Origin: Pedobacter panaciterrae | GTDB lineage: Bacteria; Bacteroidota; Bacteroidia; Sphingobacteriales; Sphingobacteriaceae | NCBI RefSeq assembly: GCF_013204795.1 | Contig: NZ_JABMKW010000016.1 | Location: 434,001-498,000 of the forward strand | Direction of reading: 5' to 3' | Length of the DNA: 64,000 nt | Shown: one piece after another, positions 44,341 to 52,849 of the stretch | Position numbering within the stretch: the first letter of the stretch is position 1 | How the letters are laid out: each line of letters starts with the position of its first letter | Position numbers and translations under genes: made by a program | The notes under the pieces: generated by a model | Seen by the model: only the letters and a program-made list of their open reading frames with translations | Database searches by the model: none | Told to the model about the DNA's origin: nothing

Positions 44341-47300
44341 TTAGAATTTCAATGTGGCCCCTAATAAAAATTGTCTTGGTCTTGGATAACCACCCGGATC
44401 AAAACCGGTATATACTTCAGGGTTTAGCCCTTCATATTTGGTTAAATAGCCCACATTGTATACCGTAGCGAAAATATTAAGCCCCGAAGCTTTTATTTTT
44501 TCAAGTACTTTTTTGGGAACATCATAAGAAATTGAAATCTCCCTAAAGGCCAGGAAATCGCCTTTAGAATACATTGCAGATACATCTGAATTGTAACTAT
44601 TGTTGTTTCCAAGCGGCGCGTTGCGTAAGTAATTGCGCTGTCCGAAATCATAATCTGCAAAAGAGAAACGGGCATATTTTTTACCCTCATCACCTTGTTT
44701 CTGCCAGATATCCGGACCAATAGCGATTGATGGTGCACCTTCGTTAAACGCCCTGCCCTGGCCTAGTGAACGGGCTAAAGCGCCATTACTGATCAGGTGC
44801 CCCATGGCATAATCCACTGTAAACCTTAATGAGATGTTTTTATAACTAAAGGTATTTTGCATACCTCCCATTTTATTAGGATTTCTATAACCCATAAAAA
44901 CCTGGTCTTTTGTATCAATCACCCCATCACCATTCACATCATCAAAAATATAATCGCCACCACGTTTCCCTACTGTTATCCCCTGCGGAGAAGCAAGGTT
45001 ATCTTTTACCTTGGCATTCCAGGCTTTAGCCTCCTCGTCTGTAGCAAACACACCCGTTACCCGGTATGCATAGATTGGGTAAGGACGCTCTCCTTCTGCA
45101 AAACCTCCTGCTTCTACCAATGAATTGGAAGCCGGATCGAAGATCATATCACCACCTTGTCTGTTCTTCGCTCGACCATTATCAGGCAGTTTAGTAATTA
45201 AAGCCTGGTTGTATGCAAAAGAAAAATTAGCGTCCCATTTAAAATCATTTCCTTTAATGATGGCTGCACCAAGTTCAATTTCCACACCTCGGTTGCGCAG
45301 CTCGCCGTTGTTAAATGCGATTGATCCAAAAGGAGATTCCGATGGCAAAGGTTTAGAAGCCAGCCTGTCCTTGGTTCTTTTGTTATAATAATCTACAGTC
45401 AGGTTAATGCGGCTGTTTAAGAAAGAAGCATCAAATGCCAAATCAGTAGTTTCGGTTGATTCCCAACGCAGGTTATAGTTTGCCAGGTTGGACCTTAAAA
45501 TACCGGAGCTTTGTCCATAATTAGCTGTTCTGTTATCCAGAACCGAAGCATAGCCCCCATAGGTATCAGTAATACTCAGGTCGCTAAGCCCCGCTGCACC
45601 CCAGCTTGCTCTTAGTTTTAAAGCATTAATCGCTTTTACGTTCCAGAAATCTTCTTTATGAACATTCCATCCAATGGAAGCCGAAGGGAAGAATGCGTAT
45701 TTGTTTTCAATGGCAAAGTTCGAGAAACCATCGTAACGAAGTGAACCACTAAACAGGTATTTAGCTTTGTAATCATAGTTCACCTGTGTAAATGCACTGG
45801 CAGATCTGGATTCGCCAATGGTAGTAGCAAAGTTGGTAACATTACTCATCACCACCCCATTGATTACGGTTGTTGGTGGTTCGTTTATGGTATAGATATA
45901 ATCGTTGCTTCCTCTCTGAGAACCTAAGCTGGCCACGTGATCTGTGTTCCTGATAAAGTTAACCCCACCAAGGGCAGTAAAATTATGCACATCTTTTATA
46001 CTAAAATCGTATTGCAAAACCTGATCGATCATCAGCTGTCTCGCGTTTTTGGTATAGTCATTTTTCTGACGCTGTGTGGACGGCTGCACCTCATCGGCAG
46101 GTGTTCCCTTTCTCATGAACAGTTCTTTATAATCATCTATCAGATAAGAAAAGGAAGGTTTAAAATGCAACCCTTTGGTGATGGTCAAATCGCCGGCAAC
46201 CCTGGATACCAACCTTTCACTTGAGGTACGGGTATCATCATACATCAATGTATGGAAGCGGTTACGAACAGTATACAGCTCACCCGGCATTGGATTTCCA
46301 TCGTCCTTAAAAGTACGGATCAAAGGCGTAATGCGTGTACCTCTAACCAGCTCATTTTGAAAACCATCTACATAATTAGGCATTACGTTCTGATAGTTTA
46401 ACATTACATCGATGCGGAAATTATCTGCAGCTTTGAACCCGAAATTCCCAAGTCCATCATAACGTTTGTATTTGGTTCCCACAAAGGTACCTGCCTGATT
46501 GGTATACCCCATCGACAGGTTAAAGTCAGATTTTTCGCCACCCCCACTGATAGACAGGTTTTCGTTACTGCTCAAACCAGTGTTCCAAAGCATATCCTGA
46601 TAGTTGTTATCCGCATATAATAGTTTTGTACCAGGGTTAATGGGATCGTCCATTACTTTCCAGCCTTTGGACAACAGGTTGTCTACGTAAGATTGTCCTT
46701 CTACAGATACGATATTATCATATAAGGCAGTAAGGTTAATGTTTTTACCATACTGGCCTTTTTGTGTATAAACACGAGTACCTGCAGAGAAACCACCATT
46801 GTTTAACAGGTTGTTTTTATCAAGTGCATCAGCAGTATTTTTAACTGTGGTACGCGCCAAACGCAGGTACTGTTCGGCATTCAGGTAATCGTAATCCCTT
46901 GCTGGCGTTTCCCATGTGGTTCTGTGGTTTAGCGCAATGGTCATTTTACTATTCGCTTTACCACCTTTTGTTTTGATTACAATAACCCCATTTGCACCCC
47001 TTGCCCCATATATTGCGGTTGAAGCTGCATCCTTCATCACCTGCAGTGATTCTATATTATCAGGATTCACATCATTCATAGACCTGAATACCCCATCAAC
47101 AATTACAAGCGGAGAACTGCTGTCGGAAGCACCTGTTGAACTACCGCCATTGTTACCCAAACCAGAACCATAAGCGTTAGGTTTGGTACCACCCCTGATG
47201 ATGATGTTTGTAGCACCTACCCCGGGCTGCCCGGTGGTAACCGGTACCGAAACACCTGCAATTTTACCCTGCAGGGCCTGTACGGGATTTGGACTGGCGA

Positions 47301-47712
47301 TGTTTTTTAGCTCATCGGCACCAAGCTTTGAAATGGCAGCTGTGGTTTTGGTTCTCGACTGCTGTGTATAACCCACAATCAAGACTTCTTCCATTGAAGT
47401 TACATCAGATTCCAGCACCACGTCAATTTGTTTTTGCCCGTTTACAGGCACCTCCCTGGCTTTAAAGCCAAGATAAGAGAATACCAAAATCCCTTGATCT
47501 GATGGTATTCTAATGGCGTATTTACCGTTCACATCGGTAGATATCCCGATAGTACTACCCTTAAGTTTTACACTAACACCCGGTAGTGTTTCCCCCCCTG
47601 CACCCGAAGTAACCTTCCCGGAGATTTGCAGTTCGCGTGTCTGCCCAAAGAGGTTTTTAGTTGCGAAAAAGCAACAGAGAACGGATAGAAAAATAAAAAT
47701 CCTTTTCTTCAT
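44341..47712 (-). CDS. SusC/RagA-family TonB-dependent transporter, sialic acid operon
   Basis: A 1123-residue outer-membrane importer. The signal peptide ends near NLFGQ, then LQISGKVTSGAGGETLPGVS begins the carboxypeptidase-like domain. The TonB box-like MEEVLIVGYTQQSRTK (about residues 112-127) leads to the plug with DAASTAIYGARGANGVIVIK. The barrel carries many S/T/N-rich loops and ends in TLKF. No STN domain is present, so this SusC is not a sigma-linked transducer. It lies downstream of the second sialidase (75-base gap) and starts the importer pair with SusD. In Bacteroidota such SusC partners bring free or glycan-bound sialic acid across the outer membrane. Confidence 0.95.
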   Translation of the reverse strand: MKKRIFIFLSVLCCFFATKNLFGQTRELQISGKVTSGAGGETLPGVSVKLKGSTIGISTDVNGKYAIRIPSDQGILVFSYLGFKAREVPVNGQKQIDVVLESDVTSMEEVLIVGYTQQSRTKTTAAISKLGADELKNIASPNPVQALQGKIAGVSVPVTTGQPGVGATNIIIRGGTKPNAYGSGLGNNGGSSTGASDSSSPLVIVDGVFRSMNDVNPDNIESLQVMKDAASTAIYGARGANGVIVIKTKGGKANSKMTIALNHRTTWETPARDYDYLNAEQYLRLARTTVKNTADALDKNNLLNNGGFSAGTRVYTQKGQYGKNINLTALYDNIVSVEGQSYVDNLLSKGWKVMDDPINPGTKLLYADNNYQDMLWNTGLSSNENLSISGGGEKSDFNLSMGYTNQAGTFVGTKYKRYDGLGNFGFKAADNFRIDVMLNYQNVMPNYVDGFQNELVRGTRITPLIRTFKDDGNPMPGELYTVRNRFHTLMYDDTRTSSERLVSRVAGDLTITKGLHFKPSFSYLIDDYKELFMRKGTPADEVQPSTQRQKNDYTKNARQLMIDQVLQYDFSIKDVHNFTALGGVNFIRNTDHVASLGSQRGSNDYIYTINEPPTTVINGVVMSNVTNFATTIGESRSASAFTQVNYDYKAKYLFSGSLRYDGFSNFAIENKYAFFPSASIGWNVHKEDFWNVKAINALKLRASWGAAGLSDLSITDTYGGYASVLDNRTANYGQSSGILRSNLANYNLRWESTETTDLAFDASFLNSRINLTVDYYNKRTKDRLASKPLPSESPFGSIAFNNGELRNRGVEIELGAAIIKGNDFKWDANFSFAYNQALITKLPDNGRAKNRQGGDMIFDPASNSLVEAGGFAEGERPYPIYAYRVTGVFATDEEAKAWNAKVKDNLASPQGITVGKRGGDYIFDDVNGDGVIDTKDQVFMGYRNPNKMGGMQNTFSYKNISLRFTVDYAMGHLISNGALARSLGQGRAFNEGAPSIAIGPDIWQKQGDEGKKYARFSFADYDFGQRNYLRNAPLGNNNSYNSDVSAMYSKGDFLAFREISISYDVPKKVLEKIKASGLNIFATVYNVGYLTKYEGLNPEVYTGFDPGGYPRPRQFLLGATLKF

Positions 47713-47787
47713 AACTGGTTTAATTTTAATATTTGGTTTATGGTTGTGATGTGCTCAAGGGATGATAAAAACACATGGTATTTGGTT

Positions 47788-49059
47788 TTATGGTTCTGTA
47801 CTGCCGTTTAAGATCCAGGCGAGATTGAACTTGTCAAATTCAATAGATTTATTGCTGCTGGCTGAATCATGAACATTTTCATTGTATTCTACTAAGGCAC
47901 CAATGCAGTAATCGGCGGTTTTTACCATGCTAGAGTAGCCACCGTAAACTACAGTGCTGTTGGTATAATCGCAATTAGCAGTACTATAAAGTGCACGGCT
48001 TCTTGGCCAGGTAACCCCATCATCATAACTGATGCGCACGGTCATGTTACAACGCTGACCGGTTCCGTTGGGATTAAGGAATATGATCCTGTTCGGGTCG
48101 TCGGTATTATATCTTAACATGGATCCTTCGCACTTTGGATCGGGCAATGCAGTTACCGTTGAAAAAGCGGGGAAACCGCCGACAATAGAACCCACTGATT
48201 TCCTTCTGGTTTTTGATAAATTCCACTCGGTAGTACCCGGCCTGTCATTTCTCATCAGGCTTCCATTCATCAATTCCACTATGGTACTTTCATCTGTACC
48301 ACCGGCAGTTAATTCATATTGCCATGTTGCACCATGATCATCACTATAAATATTTCTTCCGTATGCCGGAACAATCAACCTGCCGGGGTGATCGTATGCT
48401 GTTCTGATACCTATACCCGGACCAACACAATCCCATTTGTACGAAGGTGGCGTTAGGCTGCTCGTACGATCTAAGGGAACAGACCAGGTAACACCATCAT
48501 CATCGCTATATGAAGTATGAATTTTTCTATCGCCCCATGCCTGAAAATCTGACCATTGGGCTTTAAACTCATCATTCCACTCCAGAAACAGCCAGATTCT
48601 TCCGTTTACGCCCTGAGTTGGGTCGTAAACAGCTGTTGGATTGCCCCATGTACCAGCGCCACTCCCAACAACTTCACCTAAGGTAGACCAGCTGGTTCCG
48701 TTGTTTACAGATCTTTTATATACAACATTGATATCGCCATAATCACTTGGGCTCCATCTTCTGCCTTCGGCAAAGGCAACCAGGGTTCCGTTCTTTGTTT
48801 TTATGATTGAAGGAATTCTGAAAGAATGGTATATACTTTCATTGCCTCCGTTAAATACGACCACACGCGTATTCACTGGAGCGGCCAGTACGGCAGCGGC
48901 TACCTTGGCTGTGCCTGAGGCTGTTGGTTTTTCAATGGTACTTGCACTTATTGAGTTTTTAGAACACCCGATGGCAAGAGAGACGATGAGAAGGAGACAG
49001 CAAGATACGATGACAAGATATTTGCTATCATTTTTTTTGAAGTGATTCATAGCGGTCAT
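47788..49059 (-). CDS. Exo-alpha-sialidase (GH33-like), first gene of the nan operon
   Basis: A 423-residue exported lipoprotein candidate (LAIGC lipobox at about residues 28-32; an alternative start MNHFKK lies 9 bases further in). The sialidase FRIP motif is YHSFRIPSII (about 77-86). Asp-box turns are SVNNGTSWS, SDDDGVTWS, SDDHGATWQ and SYDDGVTWP. GRRWSPSDYGDINVVY carries the acid/base region. It is the first gene of the operon and directly follows the operator and promoter described at 49082-49127. The protein is longer than the internal sialidase because of an Ala/Thr-rich linker after the lipobox. It probably acts at the surface while its paralog acts elsewhere. Confidence 0.92.
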   Translation of the reverse strand: MTAMNHFKKNDSKYLVIVSCCLLLIVSLAIGCSKNSISASTIEKPTASGTAKVAAAVLAAPVNTRVVVFNGGNESIYHSFRIPSIIKTKNGTLVAFAEGRRWSPSDYGDINVVYKRSVNNGTSWSTLGEVVGSGAGTWGNPTAVYDPTQGVNGRIWLFLEWNDEFKAQWSDFQAWGDRKIHTSYSDDDGVTWSVPLDRTSSLTPPSYKWDCVGPGIGIRTAYDHPGRLIVPAYGRNIYSDDHGATWQYELTAGGTDESTIVELMNGSLMRNDRPGTTEWNLSKTRRKSVGSIVGGFPAFSTVTALPDPKCEGSMLRYNTDDPNRIIFLNPNGTGQRCNMTVRISYDDGVTWPRSRALYSTANCDYTNSTVVYGGYSSMVKTADYCIGALVEYNENVHDSASSNKSIEFDKFNLAWILNGSTEP

Positions 49060-49081
49060 TTAATATTTGGTTATAAGCCCT

Positions 49082-49095
49082 TATGTAGGACATAT
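49082..49095. promoter_or_regulatory. Candidate NanR (GntR/FCD) operator before the nan operon
   Basis: TATGTAGGACATAT holds the 13-base palindrome TATGT-AGG-ACATA and the GT-N3-AC core that is typical of FCD-subfamily GntR operators. It sits right after the -7 element and 23-36 bases before the sialidase start. A related 14-mer (11 of 14 identical) lies at 49924-49937 before the regulator gene on the other strand orientation. Inference from motif and position. Confidence 0.55.
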
Positions 49096-49127
49096 CAAAT
49101 GTGGGAACTATTTTTTATAAAAGCAAA
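49096..49127 (-). promoter_or_regulatory. Promoter of the nan operon
   Basis: On the minus strand TTTG (49124-49127) is followed after 20 bases by CACATTTG (49096-49103), one mismatch from TAnnTTTG. The operator candidate overlaps the expected transcription start. Leader of about 30 bases, A-rich. Confidence 0.55.
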
Positions 49128-49140
49128 TATTTAAATTTCA

Positions 49141-49191
49141 TTTATACAGGAACGGCCTTCAAATATAGTTTGAAGGCCGTTCCTGTATAAA
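49141..49191. terminator. 23-bp perfect inverted repeat after the nan regulator gene
   Basis: 49141-49163 and 49169-49191 are perfect reverse complements (arms ending in CCTTCAAA and TTTGAAGG) around a TATAG loop. The repeat lies 15 bases past the regulator's stop and upstream of the nan promoter. Both outer ends are AT-rich (TTTATA), so the stem could end transcription in either direction. It would insulate the nan operon from the regulator gene. A site-specific protein target is less likely given its length. Confidence 0.7.
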
Positions 49192-49206
49192 GATGTAAAG
49201 CAAAAA

Positions 49207-49893
49207 TTACTTTAACCGATCGAAATGAGGCTTAAGATGTGCCTCCATCCCCTTTTTAAAATCAGCTTTTGATCCTGTTTTCAGGATCTGAACCAGGTCC
49301 ATATGGTTAATTTTTCCTCTTGTTGGCTTCTTTTCCAGGGTAACAACATAGTCGAAAATAGGAAGCAGCATAATTTGAAATCTTTTCAGTGTATCGTTGC
49401 CCGACATTTCGTAAAGCTTACCATGAAAAGCAATTTCATTTTTAATTCTGAATGAATTATCAAGGTTCACTTCTTTTTTAGCTATACTTTCCAATTCGGC
49501 AATATCCTTATCGGTTTTTCTGATGTAAATCAGATCAGCCAATCCCATTTCAAGTACAAGTCTGAGCTCAAAAATATCCTGAAGCGTTTCCTTATCTATT
49601 ATCAACGGGTCAAGAACACGCTCAAACGTTCCCAGAATATCTGGTCTGGCCAGCACCATCCCTCTTTTCTTTTTAGTTTCAATCATGCCCAGCATACGCA
49701 GTCTGCTCAGTGCTTCTCGTAAAACATTTCTGCTTACACCTAAAGCTTCTGCCAGCTCCAATTCTTTTGGCAACGCATCGCCGGGCAGGAAGGACTTCTT
49801 TTTTAAATATTCTCTGAGTTTTACTTCAACAACATCTGCCATCGTAATTGACGCGATGGGAGCCAGATCTTTACTTAAATCGTTAATTGCCAT
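49207..49893 (-). CDS. GntR-family regulator with FCD domain, likely sialic acid regulator
   Basis: A 228-residue regulator. The GntR winged helix spans about residues 18-85: LREYLKKKSFLPGDALPKEL, LAEALGVSRNVLREALSRLR and TKKKRGMVLA. The FCD ligand domain (about 95-225) has DIFELRLVLEMGLADLIYI near residue 106 and metal-binding His candidates in ENIAFHGKLYEMS-like and MEAHLKPHF segments. NanR and FadR are FCD relatives. Located 148 bases upstream of the nan operon on the same strand with a hairpin between, and with matching operator candidates before itself and the operon, it probably represses both until sialic acid or an intermediate binds. Confidence 0.88.
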   Translation of the reverse strand: MAINDLSKDLAPIASITMADVVEVKLREYLKKKSFLPGDALPKELELAEALGVSRNVLREALSRLRMLGMIETKKKRGMVLARPDILGTFERVLDPLIIDKETLQDIFELRLVLEMGLADLIYIRKTDKDIAELESIAKKEVNLDNSFRIKNEIAFHGKLYEMSGNDTLKRFQIMLLPIFDYVVTLEKKPTRGKINHMDLVQILKTGSKADFKKGMEAHLKPHFDRLK

Positions 49894-49923
49894 AATGCAT
49901 CAAAAATGAGATATTTTTTGTTA

Positions 49924-49937
49924 ATATGTACTACAAG
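49924..49937. promoter_or_regulatory. Second candidate FCD operator, upstream of the regulator gene
   Basis: Read on the minus strand this is CTTGTAGTACATAT, which keeps GT-N3-AC and matches 49082-49095 at 11 of 14 positions. It lies 31-44 bases before the regulator ATG, which suggests autoregulation. The promoter of the regulator itself is not clear. Confidence 0.45.
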
Positions 49938-49985
49938 ATAAAAATATTCTCACTCCACAATTTCGGCAAATTACTTTTTCTCAGC

Positions 49986-50828
49986 TTAATTTAAAGGCGG
50001 TGTATTCAGTGTAAGTATAGGCCAAACACCCGGTCTAGGGTAACTTACTCCTTTGGTTTCGCCTTTAGCAGCATCTGAACCAAAATAGTAGAGCGGATGA
50101 CCTTTGTACGTTAGCTGATTTTTACCAACAGAAGTTATTACTGTAAAATCTGCTTTTTTTAGTACAGAGGGAACGTTTAAAATCTCCGATTCAAATATTG
50201 GCCATACGGCATTGTTACTAAGATCAGGCTTGGTAAAATTGTTTTTGTTAAAAGTATCGGGCGTAAAGGCATACAGTGTGCGGCCCTTTGCATCGGTTAG
50301 GTAAACGGTTATCCCCACTCCTTCTTTTGAATCGGCAGTATAATTTTTACCATCGTGACCAACTAATTGCTGGCTGGCCATCATAACAGAATAATCTGGT
50401 TTGGCAACAAACCAGATGCCACCTACCCCATCTCCTTTGATCTCGTCTTTGCCCTTATCGCCGGCATAATAATACAGTGGCCATCCTTTATAGGTAGTTT
50501 GTTTTGTACCATCGGCCCTTGTGATGGTGGCAATATCCGCAGCATTTAATCCTACGGGAGGGGTCGCATTTTCCGCATAATATACCGGCCATGTGATTAA
50601 GCAGCCATCAACACAAGTGGATGCACTATTGGCATCTTTTACAAAACAATAAAGGGTTTTACCTGTACCATCCGTAATAACACTACCGAAGGTTGCCGAT
50701 GCTGCAAGTTTAAGGTCCAAAGAAACTTCTGGTTCTTTGATCACATCATCTTTTTTCTTTGAGCAGGCAGTAAAAAGTACTGCAGCTAAGCTAAACAGCA
50801 CAACTGTTTTTTTGAATAAGGGTGACAT
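49986..50828 (-). CDS. Lipoprotein with two 'secreted repeat' units (COG4315-like)
   Basis: A 280-residue lipoprotein (lipobox LFTAC, about residues 17-21, then a Lys-rich linker). Two homologous halves follow. The first (about 45-150) holds GTGKTLYCFVKDANS, a Cys pair in STCVDGCLITWP, and TTYKGWPLYYYAGD. The second (about 165-278) holds AKGRTLYAFTPDT, AVWPIF and LTYKGHPLYYFGSD. The TLY-F-D and YKGxPLYYF patterns are the COG4315 'secreted repeat' family, whose function is not established. The second half lacks the Cys pair. The gene is divergent from the ECF sigma gene (184-base spacer), and a regulatory link to it is possible but not shown. Confidence 0.82.
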   Translation of the reverse strand: MSPLFKKTVVLFSLAAVLFTACSKKKDDVIKEPEVSLDLKLAASATFGSVITDGTGKTLYCFVKDANSASTCVDGCLITWPVYYAENATPPVGLNAADIATITRADGTKQTTYKGWPLYYYAGDKGKDEIKGDGVGGIWFVAKPDYSVMMASQQLVGHDGKNYTADSKEGVGITVYLTDAKGRTLYAFTPDTFNKNNFTKPDLSNNAVWPIFESEILNVPSVLKKADFTVITSVGKNQLTYKGHPLYYFGSDAAKGETKGVSYPRPGVWPILTLNTPPLN

Positions 50829-51012
50829 AGTTGTTTTTTTTAAAGTGAATTAAAGAATTGATTGATAACTAATATGGATTACGGGAAGGCAGCATAAATG
50901 GTTGCGCAGAGATCAGAAAATAAATATTTATTTTTAAAGCAACCTATTGCGTAACTTCAACGTACTATAGTTAGTATAGGTGAAAATGGCCAATGTAAAA
51001 TCGAAAAAATAG

Positions 51013-51621
51013 GTGCAGGAAATTATTGAAGGTTGCATCAGGAATGACAGAACAAGTCAGTATTTGCTCTATAAAGAATTTTATAGTTATTGCATGGCCA
51101 TATGCCGACGGTACGCTTTGAATGACGATGATGCGGCAGATGTATTGAATAGTGGGTTCATGAAAGTGTTTACACATATTGAAAAATATGACCCCGAAAA
51201 GCCCTTTAAATCATGGCTTGGAAAGATTATAACCAATACCGCCATTGACCATTACAGGAAAAGCCTGAAGTTTTCAAATCACGACGAGCTGAGTGAACAC
51301 GAAGACATGGGCGGGCCTGCGCAAGTATACGAGCAAATGGCCTATAAAGATCTGCTGGTACTGGTTCAGGGATTGCCCCCCGCATACAGAACTGTATTTA
51401 ACTTATTTGCCATAGACGGATACTCACACGAAGAAATTTCGGAACTTTTAAATATATCGGTAGGGACATCGAAATCAAATTTATTTAAAGCAAGACAAAA
51501 GCTGCAAGAAAGGCTTAGTTCCGCGGGTGGAACCAGGTCTGGGGACGTATATTTTAATAACTTTAGTACTCAAAATGAAGTGCCTTTACAAAACAAAATA
51601 GCTGTAGATGGAAAAAGATAA
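51013..51621 (+). CDS. ECF-type RNA polymerase sigma factor
   Basis: A 202-residue sigma-70 factor starting at GTG. Region 2 includes YALNDDDAADVLNSGFMKVF and FKSWLGKIITNTAIDHYRK (about residues 36-76). Region 4 includes LPPAYRTVFNLFAIDGYSHE and ISELLNISVGTSKSNLFKAR (about 117-160). Regions 1.1 and 3 are absent, as in ECF factors. The C-terminal tail of about 35 residues is not conserved. An in-frame ATG at 50986 is cut off by an amber stop directly before the GTG (see findings). The next gene overlaps by 14 bases and encodes a membrane-spanning protein that may hold this sigma factor. Confidence 0.9.
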   Translation: MQEIIEGCIRNDRTSQYLLYKEFYSYCMAICRRYALNDDDAADVLNSGFMKVFTHIEKYDPEKPFKSWLGKIITNTAIDHYRKSLKFSNHDELSEHEDMGGPAQVYEQMAYKDLLVLVQGLPPAYRTVFNLFAIDGYSHEEISELLNISVGTSKSNLFKARQKLQERLSSAGGTRSGDVYFNNFSTQNEVPLQNKIAVDGKR

Positions 51622-52849
51622 TGGAATAGATAAGCTGTTTAGAGATGGGTTGAATGATCCTGAAATCCCTTTCAATGAATTGGACTGGGCAAAGATGGAA
51701 CAGAAACTGGACGCGGGTGCTAAGAAAAGGGTTATCCCATTTTGGTTGTATGCTACAAGTGGCATTGCCGCTGCATTGGTTGTTGGTTTGTTCTGGTATT
51801 TTTCGGGGTCAGACCATGTAATTAAGGAACCTAAAAAAACGGAAATAGTTGAATCAAAAAAAGAGAAACCTGCAAACAATAAGCCCTTAGGCACAGATAC
51901 CGGCGTTGTTGTGAAAACAAATCCGGAAGCGGTTGCTGTTGAACAGATTATTAAGCCGCCTGTTAAAAATATAGATCATAACTACGTTGAGACCCCGCAG
52001 GTTATAAACCGCAGTCAGGATCTTATGATTACTCCTGACACCTCTTCAGTTAAAGAAAACAAGAAACGGGAACTCATTGCTGAGGCAGTAACACCAAAAA
52101 CAGAAGATAAACAAACTGTTACTCCGGTTGACAGCTTACCGACGGGCAAGAAAGCTGATGTTTTAGCGCAAACCAATGGGCCTGCTACAAAAACTGATAC
52201 TCCTGAAAAGAAAGACAATAAGCCACTGCCACCAAGCTTTACCGCAAAACGAAGCGCACTTACATTATCTGTTATGGCAGCGCCAGATATTTCGACTTCG
52301 AATAGGAATGTGGATACCAAAGTAAGCTCCAACATAGGGGTGCTTGCCACTTATGCAGTTACCGATAAAATTAGCGTAACCACTGGCGCTGTTTATTCAA
52401 GAAAGCTATACAATTATGGCGGAGTTGGATCGGCAGGAACGACCTATATGAAAAATGCCTGGCAGGTCGATGCGGATTGTATTGTTTTGGATGTTCCGCT
52501 GAATGTAAATTATACGTTTTTAAAAAGAAGAAACTTTTCTGTTGGTGTAAACTCCGGGCTATCAAGTTATTTTATGCTTAATGAAAAATACAAATACTTT
52601 ACCGGACCGCAGGGAGGGGCACAAAAGGTTTCTGAACTTGAAATCAAGAATCAGAACCAGCACATTTTTGGTGTAGCCAACTTATCCTTAAGTTTTGAGC
52701 GCAGAATAACCAACTCGCTGAGCTTTGGGGTACAACCTTTTATAAAGCTACCGCTTACGGGAATTGGAAATGGCAATGCCAGATTAAAATCTACGGGTGT
52801 TGCCTTTTCATTGAATCTGGGTTTATTTCCCAAATCCGGGCGCAAATAG
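51608..52849 (+). CDS. Predicted membrane-spanning protein with anti-sigma-like N-terminus and outer-membrane beta-barrel domain
   Basis: A 413-residue protein. Residues 1-42 are charged and begin MEKDNGIDKLFRDGLNDPEI, like the cytoplasmic ends of anti-sigma and 'outer membrane beta-barrel' proteins of Bacteroidota. A single membrane helix follows at about 43-65. A Lys/Pro/Thr-rich linker of about 145 residues (about 68-215) is followed by alternating beta strands (RSALTLSVMAAPDIST, ISVTTGAVYSRKLY, LDVPLNVNYTF, FGVQPFIKLPLTG) that look like a porin-type barrel. If right, the protein links the cytoplasm, inner membrane and outer membrane. It overlaps the sigma gene, so it is its likely partner. 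Structure is inferred from sequence pattern. Confidence 0.7.
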   Translation: MEKDNGIDKLFRDGLNDPEIPFNELDWAKMEQKLDAGAKKRVIPFWLYATSGIAAALVVGLFWYFSGSDHVIKEPKKTEIVESKKEKPANNKPLGTDTGVVVKTNPEAVAVEQIIKPPVKNIDHNYVETPQVINRSQDLMITPDTSSVKENKKRELIAEAVTPKTEDKQTVTPVDSLPTGKKADVLAQTNGPATKTDTPEKKDNKPLPPSFTAKRSALTLSVMAAPDISTSNRNVDTKVSSNIGVLATYAVTDKISVTTGAVYSRKLYNYGGVGSAGTTYMKNAWQVDADCIVLDVPLNVNYTFLKRRNFSVGVNSGLSSYFMLNEKYKYFTGPQGGAQKVSELEIKNQNQHIFGVANLSLSFERRITNSLSFGVQPFIKLPLTGIGNGNARLKSTGVAFSLNLGLFPKSGRK

